From: Callipepla californica brunnescens
Lineage: Eukaryota; Chordata; Aves; Galliformes; Odontophoridae
NCBI GenBank assembly: GCA_023055505.1
Contig: JALIRH010000014.1
Span: forward strand, 15,464,501 to 15,528,500
Reading direction: 5' to 3'
DNA length: 64,000 nt
Shown here: piece by piece, positions 56,953 through 64,000 of the stretch
How positions within the stretch are numbered: position 1 is the stretch's first letter
Layout: the number at the start of each line of letters is the position of its first letter
The notes under the pieces: generated by a model
What the model was told of the DNA's origin: nothing
Databases searched by the model: none
What the model saw: the letters and a program-made list of their open reading frames with translations, nothing else
Made by a program: the position numbers and the translations under genes

Positions 56953-58179
56953 TCTCTTCCCTTCCCCTGGTCTCTCTAGTCACTCTCATACAACGAGAGC
57001 AGAGAGAGGGGAAAGGACGACTGAGGCACATTGCACAGCCCTGGCACCAGCAATGGCTCAGCAGCAGTTCCACCCTCTTCCCGTTGTTTTATGGGGACTT
57101 TGAGACAGCTCAGTCATACCCCTCCATCTATCTCCCAAACTTCTATCTATCTTAGCTGTAAGAGTAGTAAATGGAGTGTTCAGGGCTAAAGGAGGTGGAT
57201 GCTTGGCGACATGGAATTATGCAAGCCGGAGTATGTCAGAAAGTCCTACACATCTCAGATGGGACAGCCCGTGGTCAGTGGAATTCATTGGCTTCATTTT
57301 CCCGTGCCTCCATTTCTCATCTGTAAAGCTGGAATACCCTCATATTGGTGGGGCACTTGATGATTTCATTAAGCAGATCTTTCAGAGCACTCATGTGGTG
57401 CCCAAGAGCTCTTGCAAAACCCAAGAAACAAATCAATTCTGGGGGCACAACTGTATCCTGAGCAAGGAAAAAAGCAGAAGGCAAACACTAAGGGCAAAAC
57501 ACTAAAAAGCCGTTCATCAGACAGCAAAAATCTGTGCCTTCAAGTCAGCTCCCTACTTACACAGAGATTATATCAAAAATGTAACCCAGGATCATAAAAT
57601 TGCGATAAAAATTGGAGAGAGAGGAGTTGAGTAGATTTGAGTAAATTTGCACAGATGCTCAGTGTCAGCATCTCCTCCTTTCTGAGTGCCTGAGACTGCA
57701 ATCTTTGTATTTCTTTAATGTAGCTTTCATGCGCTTGTCTATTCACACACACACACCCAGCTCCGTTTTTCAGTGAGCATAAATGCTGAAAAGGAAATGC
57801 CATTGTTTTGAACTTTTAATAGCAGTTTAATACTTGTATTAATTAAAGATGCCAGCAACAAGTGTAGTCCTGTTCCTTAATGATGTCCCATTAAATAAAA
57901 GAGATTTGTGAAATCTAATTCTGGCAGTAACAGGTCTTGATCTGTGACGCAGTGAAGCTTTGCTTGCACCTGCCCTTGAAAGCCAGGAGGTTTTGTATGG
58001 AGTAGCCTCCAGGGGCTGAAATTTAGTACAGTCTATGGAGACGGAAGGTCATCTAAAGTCACTGGGTCCCAAGACACTGGACTTCAATCTCAAAGAGAGG
58101 GGAAAAAAAAGAAAAAAAAAACTCCACAAAACTTCAAAATATCCTCTATTCCTTTGTGTTTTCTTAGCTGCCAGCAGAG

Positions 58180-58330
58180 ATCTGTGGACATTATGCAGTA
58201 TATAAAGACCATACATCTACCAAGACTCAGTTTATGATGTTAATGTTCCTAATGGGCAATGAAAGCTGCATAGTGCGTGAGGATACAATTAGATTCATAC
58301 ATTAACATGAGTCGGAGAACACTTTTTCCC
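58180..58330. promoter_or_regulatory. CNE-like block downstream of NEUROG1
   Basis: Unique sequence with GATACAATTAGATTC and CATACATTAACATGAG at about 58,282-58,310 and homeodomain/TAAT cores, free of simple repeats. Enhancer function is inferred from composition only. Confidence 0.3.
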
Positions 58331-58627
58331 CCAAGCGGTGATAGGTTCAGACATAGTTGAACAAATCTGCCACTGGGACAGATGGAATGCCTATATTCAG
58401 AGGCTGCAGGACCCAACTGCACCCCAGTTTACAACAACGGGGTCTGTATTTGTTTTTATGAAAAGAATAGCGTGGTGAGCTGGCAGGGAGCCGGAACAGG
58501 CTGCCCCAATGGCAAACAGGCAGCTGACGGTGGCACTAATTTCACTTCTTTGCACACATAAGAGGGAAAAAAAAATAGGTAAATTAAATATTAGGGCTGA
58601 TGAAATCCTCTGCAACTCAGAGAACCA

Positions 58628-58695
58628 GAGAATCACAGAATTGCAGGGGTTGGAAGGGACCTCGAGAGATCACTGAGTCCAACCCCCATATATTC
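58628..58695 (-). repeat. CR1 LINE fragment, well preserved
   Basis: Reverse-complement CR1 3' end: 'agaatcacagaattgcaggg', 'gttggaagggacctcgagag', then 'tcactgagtccaaccccc'. It is among the least diverged copies in the window. Confidence 0.92.
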
Positions 58696-60494
58696 TTCTT
58701 GGTAAAGTATTTCCACAAACTGGCACCGATCTCAGACTGAGTGGAACCAGGGAAGCACCCTTGCTGACTTCAGAAATCACAGGTTGTGTCCTTCAGAGTC
58801 AGTGAAATAACGTGAATCTTGCTTCCACGGATGTGCATTTTTTCACCTGTGTGGTGCTAGGTGTTGGTAATCCCCTCTCCCTGCTGGATCTGAACGATCG
58901 CCTCCGGGGTATGCAAGAGTTAGGGACCCTCGGCCCACAGCTCTGCAAGTCCTTGGGTCTTAATTCCCCTTGGACTAAGGAGAAAGTCTGAGATGGCCCC
59001 ACAGATAGGACACCCTGCTGGCTGGGAAACCTGCTCCAAGCACAGACTTGCTCAAAATGCAGCTGAGATTATCCCACTTTGTCTCTGCTGAGGTTCACTG
59101 TGGGCAAATGGACCCCTACCAATGTGCTCATGTGCTCTGGGTCCTCCATCCCTGCTATTTTTCCAACCAGTTTGAATCTTGAGAGAGTCTCTGTGAGTTA
59201 GCTGTGATCAGAAATGAGAGGAGGATATGCAGAACCAAAAGGCAGCTGTGAGCCCAGAAGGCTGTGCAGGTTTTAGATATCAAGGTGTTCTCTGGGACTG
59301 TGATGCCATGTGGTGCACTGCTTGCTGTTGTCACTGTTGGGGCTGTTCCCAAACAATGCTCGGGGTTTGGCTCTTAACAAGAACATCTTCAGAAGGATTT
59401 TCATTATTCTGTGTCAATCTGTTGTAGATTTTGATTTTACTCTCTATATGATCCGGAAAATAATGTCTGCGCTACTGCCTGTGAGCACATGAAACTTAAT
59501 ACTATAATTATAGATCTCTGGGGCTCAAATGCTCCATTAAGACTGATTTGTATAGGCGGTATAGATTATCAGAACAGAAGCAGGTGAGAACTAATTTTCA
59601 GGAGTTCTAATTTTCATTGGTGCCACATGCAGTTGAAAGAAATCATCTGGAGTAGTGAAGAGTTGCTAGGGACTGAGCAGATTTACAGACTGCAGGACAT
59701 GAACACTGCAGAATGGAGAAGCCAAATACTACATAAAATATTTCCAGCTTCTGATGTTTTGCTGAAATATTACAGTCTGCAAAGGACATTACTGAATCCT
59801 TTCTTAATTTTGATTAACAAATTAAAAGACACTTCTCGATGGTTAATGCCTCTCTCCATCATTGTGGAAATGCCGAAGGCACAGCACTAATTATTCAAGT
59901 CTTCCTCTCTGGCTCTATCCACCTCTGCAGCAGTATGCATTAATACCTCCCATCTCACTATTTGAAAATCTGATGAGACAGGTTTCTCCAAGAGGGAGAA
60001 AAAAATACCATAATGGAGAGGCTGGGGCAGAGATGTGCTCTTCTCTGTGCTATGTGCATGGATTTACAGTTATAAGGAATGGTTTTCACTTGGATCCTAC
60101 ACCATTCATCTGACTTGATGACTGTTGGCAAGGGTTGGTAGGATGGAGGTCGTGTCATGATGTGATCTTCCCAGCACAGCTGTTCCCTTCACCAGTTCTC
60201 CCCTCTTTCCTTCCCCAAGTGTAAAACTCTGTTCTTACCTGCAATCCATCCCCTCAGAGAGCTGGGTACTCCAGTTCCAGATGTAGCTTTTATATACTTC
60301 ATGCATAGTAGAATGTGGATTAAAAACTTGCTGAAGCAAGACCTTTATGTCAGAGATCAGCTTTATTCTTTGAGGTTTTCTTTTGGGATTACCAGTGTTG
60401 TGTTGTGTACTCTGTCCCAGTGGAAGTGTCATTGCTCAGTTCAGAGGGTGCTGATTTTTCTAATGCTGTAACAGGAACAAAAAATCACAGACTG

Positions 60495-60735
60495 AATCAG
60501 AGAATCATAGAATTGTTAAGGTCGGAAAAGATTTCTAAGATCACTAAGTCCAACCATCAACCCATCCCCACTGTGCCCAGTAATCATGTACCTAAATACC
60601 ACATCCACCCTTTTCTGGAACACCTCCAGGGACGGTGACTCCACCACTTCCCTGGGCAGCCTGTGCCAGTGCCTCACCACTCCTTCTGAGAACAAACCTT
60701 TCCTAATATCCAACCTGACACTGCCTCGCTGTCAT
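60495..60735 (-). repeat. CR1 LINE fragment, longest copy in window
   Basis: Reverse-complement CR1 extending from the terminal 'gaatcatagaattgttaagg' through 'acacctccagggacggtgac', 'tccaccacttccctgggcag' and 'tttcctaatatccaacctga'. On the minus strand a short remnant of the ORF2 C-terminal reading frame is visible (60,516-60,713), interrupted and non-functional. Confidence 0.93.
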
Positions 60736-62269
60736 CCCCACTCTGAGCTCATTCCTTGACTCACTTTATTCAGTCCCCTGCTCCCTCACTTTCCAGCTGG
60801 GACATCCACTGAGAGTCAGGGAAAACCAGCCTGTGTCCTCACACTGCCTCCTTTCCCTTCTGATCTCATAACTCTGAGATGCCCTTAGACCAGAGCTCAA
60901 GCATGGGAGGGTTCTGATACCTCTGTTTCCCAAACAGGGATTTGTCAGAGTCCTCAGGACTTCACTGTCTCTTTCTTGGATTATTACATTTTGCACATTC
61001 CAGAGTAATCATCATCTTTCTTTTTTTCTTTTTCTTTTTTTTTTTAACTTAAAGATTTCACAACATTGCTTTTAAAGCTTTAAAGCTGCCTAATGGCAAA
61101 CTGAGGCTATTACAGACCATAATGGTTTGTTGCACAAATAATGGATTAAATTCCATCTGTAGGACTTAACCAGACTTACTCCTACAAACAAAAACAATTT
61201 GTCCTACCTCTCTGCATGGCAGATGTCAGCGCTGTTCATGAAGATATCTCCAGCAGGACTGTCTGCAGCACAGTCAGTCTATCTATTTGACATGGGTAAC
61301 CCAGCCCAAACCTGGCAGGCCTTCATGGATCTTCAAGCTGCAGGTTGCTGTTGACATAAGAGACCAGAAGAAACACAGCATTTGCAAATACAAAGGCTAC
61401 AAATGCAAAATCCCCTGCCAATGGTGGTGTCTGTTCTCTTCTGAAGGTGAACGCTGGACACCCTGGGGCCAACAGATGGAGGAGTTCTCCAAGCACACTT
61501 TTGGTTTGGATTAAAGAAAGACAAACAAACAACAGCAAAAAAAGGCAAGCGTCAAAAGCGAAGGGAGGAAGATGAAACAGCAGGCACAGTCATATTCACA
61601 CTGAATTCCCCATGCCAACCTTCAGGATAACATGAAAAACAAATCGTGCCTCACAGGCAGGGACAGAAGGAGTGGAAATCACTTTGTGGTGACAAAAGCT
61701 GAACTGACTCCACTGAACAGCACTCTCACCTGATTTTCTCTTTAAAAGTGCTCAACTTTGGAAAAGCAAACCTCTCCCCTGGCAAGATTGAACCCCCTGT
61801 GAAAGAATGGCACCTGGCCTTAGGCTGCAGTGGGACCCTGTAAATCCTAACACAGAACAGAAAAACTCATTTCCTTCCCCTGTGGTTTTCCAGTTTTGTC
61901 TCTGGATTCTGTGGCAGATGGGCAATATTTATAGTTTGGTTTTTTTCCCCAGAACCTGGAAAAGTCGACCTTAAGAGTAAAGACCAACGATTGCATGCAC
62001 CTGAAATAGGCCCTCCCTTCAATGCACACAATTTGATTTACATGTTTATATTTCTTTACTTGGTCATCTCTAGATATAAAGGTGCAAGTTGTTTCCCTAT
62101 TTCTTTGGTCTGGGTATCCAAACCTAAGGAATTTAACTCCTGGGATAAAAGAATATGGCCTTTTTTTTTTTCCTTCCTCTTTGAGTACCATCCATCCTGC
62201 ACCGAGCCTTTTGCTCTGAAAGGAAAACCTTTCCTGTCACAACATCAGTAATGGATATCGCTCTCTCAA

Positions 62270-62480
62270 TTACCCCTTGCTTCGCCAGGAGAGCAACTGA
62301 TGCGCATCGTGTTTATCCAGCTCACTGAAGTGCTTTCATTATCTGAGAAAAGAGGTTAATTAGGATTTAATCAATCTTTTCATAGGGTACAGTTTCCTCC
62401 TCTCCTATTTGCAATCCAAAAAGATGTCAGCTCCCAAAGCCATAATGCCCTCTTGATAAATCAAGTGGCAGCTAATGAGG
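62270..62480. promoter_or_regulatory. CNE-like block 6 kb downstream of NEUROG1
   Basis: Unique, repeat-free sequence with dense homeodomain and GATA/POU-type cores: GGTTAATTAGGATTTAATC near 62,353, CTTTCATTATCTGAG near 62,333, TTGATAAATCAAG near 62,453 and GGCAGCTAATGAGG near 62,467. This is a strong enhancer-like composition; conservation has not been measured. Confidence 0.4.
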
Positions 62481-62814
62481 TCCGTGTGGTCTCGGGAAGG
62501 ACCCGGCTACCTGACCCGCTGCGGCTGTCACCTGCAGCTCTCCCCTGTCACCTTCCCGGGGACATCAGCAGATGCACAGAGCCATTTGGGAGCCACCAAG
62601 CAAAGGAAGGTACCGGCAGCATAACACACACAGATGGGGGCGAGTGTGTGTGCACGTGTGTGAGCACATAGCTCTGAGCACTTCCAGGCTCAGTGCGTCG
62701 TGCAGAAACTCTACCCTCCTGAAAGAGACAGATGGGGTTTCTTTCTTTCTGCCCTTCTCTCTCCCTCTTTTTGTTTTTTTTTTTTAATGGCGAACACCTT
62801 TGCAACTGTAAGGG

Positions 62815-62950
62815 GCTGAACTTTCGAGGTGAATAAGAGATGCTAATGACGCCCGCTGCTGAAAGTTATGGATAATAAAAACATTTCCTCCCTTAAAAGA
62901 AGCCTATGTAGAAGGATGCAGTTTCCTTCATTAGGCAGGAGGTTTTGTTC
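62815..62950. promoter_or_regulatory. CNE-like block 6.5 kb downstream of NEUROG1
   Basis: Contains GATGCTAATGACGCCCG near 62,840, GTTATGGATAATAAAAAC near 62,865 and CCTTCATTAGGCAGG near 62,927 in unique sequence, just after a T-rich tract. Confidence 0.35.
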
Positions 62951-63429
62951 CTCCCTGAAAAGTGCCAGGAGCAAAACCGAACCTCTCTCCCCACGCTCCC
63001 TGCCCGCTGGCTCCTCACAGCTGCCCCAGCGACCAACAGCCCCCGAAGCAGAGGGGCTTCATGCTGACCACCATCGGCCAGGATCCTGGGTGAGATGCTG
63101 CCCCAGGACAGCTGTCCTCAGCCATGCAGCCTTCCTAGTGTCGAAAAGACCCAGAAGCATGTGGAATAATAATTCTTTTCTGAAGTATGTAAGCAGAGGA
63201 AGGTTAATCATCTTTGGCCACATGGCTGTTCTGCCCGTAGCTGCTGGCAGCACAGGGTCCGGTCTCATGCCCTGCGGTAGCCACGCTCGGGATTTCTTTC
63301 CCTGATTTTGGGAAATTCATTGTCTTTAGCACGGTCTGTAGGTTCAAAGTCTGCTTTCTCTCGGCGGGGCGCCTTTTCGAGGTTCATAAAGCTACGTTCA
63401 GAAATCCTCGGGCAGACCCAAAGCTGACA

Positions 63430-63560
63430 AAAGTGTCATTAAATAATGCTGCCGATGAATGAAGCTACCAAAGAAGACATAGTCCAGTTTGCATCTCAGT
63501 TACAAGAAGAAAGTGCAATGACAGAGTGAGTAATTGGCTAATTGTCTATACGGGCTCTAT
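63430..63560. promoter_or_regulatory. CNE-like block with POU and homeodomain motifs
   Basis: CATTAAATAATG at 63,438-63,449, an octamer-like TTTGCAT at 63,488-63,494 and GTAATTGGCTAATTGTC near 63,530 lie in unique sequence. A 28-codon ORF crosses it (see findings), but the motif content favours a regulatory element. Confidence 0.4.
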
Positions 63561-63783
63561 TTTAACAGTGCAGTCGTGCGATCGCACCATCTGGGGGGAG
63601 CGGGGAGGGAGCCCCACGCACACACAAAGCCGCTTCCCGACACACAAGCCGTGTAACTGCCTCCTTCCCAGCCTGTCATGGGCAGCAGACCCCCCTCTAA
63701 AGCCCCCCAGTTCCGATGGAGACCCTGAACTTCTTCAGGCAGCACCCAACCAACGCGCTCAGGTTTTGCCGAGCAGTTCCCAT

Positions 63784-63841
63784 GGGTTGGGTTGGGTTGG
63801 GTTGAGTTGGGTTGGGTTGGGTTGAGTTGGGTTGGGTTGGG
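63784..63841. repeat. (GGGTT)n array with 20-bp higher-order unit
   Basis: Twelve pentanucleotide units, mostly GGGTT, with GAGTT as the fifth and ninth units, giving a 20-bp higher-order period. The G triplets are suitable for G-quadruplex formation. It is not the canonical TTAGGG telomere repeat. Confidence 0.95.
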
Positions 63842-64000
63842 TGCTGCCAAAAGCATCCGCGGGTTTTTGAGCTCAGCCCGAAGCCCACCTGAGTTGTGCA
63901 CTGAAGTAACCCAAGTGGCGATGAAAGGTGATATCTGCCTGATTGCACTGCCGCTCTAATGAGAACAATTAAGCGGGTGATGTCGGATTGCTGGTGGGTG

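Larger units (their letters stand above)
56530..64000. other. Intergenic region downstream of NEUROG1
   Basis: No gene is supported. TIFAB and MACROH2A1 lie on this side in mammals, but I see no forkhead-associated-type ORF here. The region contains two CR1 fragments, a 26-bp tandem duplication, a (TTGGG)n array, T-rich tracts (61,020-61,046; 62,160-62,173; 62,770-62,786) and several CNE-like blocks listed separately. Confidence 0.7.

Noticed and set aside
60516..60713. 65-codon minus-strand ORF resembling a reverse transcriptase tail
   Set aside because: It is the decayed ORF2 end of the CR1 copy at 60,495-60,735, not a host gene.
61287..61514. Possible TIFAB-like or other coding exon downstream of NEUROG1
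   Set aside because: The 75-codon ORF shows no forkhead-associated pattern and no splice context. TIFAB is expected on this side in mammals but is not seen in the window.
63784..63841. Interstitial telomere repeat
   Set aside because: The unit is GGGTT/GAGTT, not TTAGGG.
1..64000. CRISPR arrays, operons, prophage or bacterial mobile elements
   Set aside because: The window is avian nuclear DNA with spliced genes and CR1 LINEs. No spaced direct repeats of CRISPR type and no endogenous retrovirus ORFs were seen.

Overview
This window is vertebrate nuclear DNA from a bird, most likely chicken or another galliform. The bird assignment rests on at least eight fragments of the CR1 LINE family with typical avian 3' ends, on the compact gene structures, and on the gene pair CXCL14-NEUROG1, which are neighbours in the same order and orientation in mammals (human 5q31; I recall chicken chromosome 13). 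There are no prokaryotic features. Most open reading frames are chance ORFs in non-coding DNA. Species-level identity is an inference.

Layout. Positions 1-34,790 are a gene-poor flank upstream of CXCL14. I find no exon there that I can support, only CR1 fragments, simple repeats and several AT-rich, homeobox-motif-rich blocks that look like conserved non-coding elements (CNEs). A CpG-rich promoter at about 34,790-34,960 starts CXCL14 on the + strand. Its four coding exons (35,088-35,151; 35,971-36,076; 39,591-39,701; 40,863-40,878) encode a 98-residue secreted CXC chemokine, followed by a 1.15 kb AT-rich 3' UTR ending near 42,030. Positions 42,031-54,340 separate CXCL14 from NEUROG1. This interval holds a roughly 720-bp polypurine microsatellite (49,384-50,104, including 437 uninterrupted purines) and then, from 50,690 to 53,650, a dense series of CNE-like blocks that are candidate NEUROG1 enhancers.

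NEUROG1 (+ strand, CDS 55,275-55,811, 178 codons) lies in a strong CpG island with a TATA box at 54,735. It appears to have a 220-nt intron in the 5' UTR. Splicing that intron would build an extra in-frame AUG across the junction; retaining it leaves a minimal AUG-UGA upstream ORF. The protein has a fully intact neurogenin bHLH domain but is much shorter than mammalian NEUROG1 at the N terminus and has a divergent C terminus. Positions 56,530-64,000 carry two CR1 copies, small tandem repeats and further CNE-like blocks (notably 62,270-62,480, 62,815-62,950 and 63,430-63,560); no gene is supported there.

The two genes act in different processes. CXCL14 is a secreted homeostatic chemokine, and NEUROG1 is a nuclear proneural transcription factor. 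Their link here is positional: they share one intergenic regulatory landscape. I found no evidence for a new multi-gene system. The most unusual items are the NEUROG1 start-codon/splice-junction arrangement, the short NEUROG1 protein, the polypurine tract and the CNE clusters.
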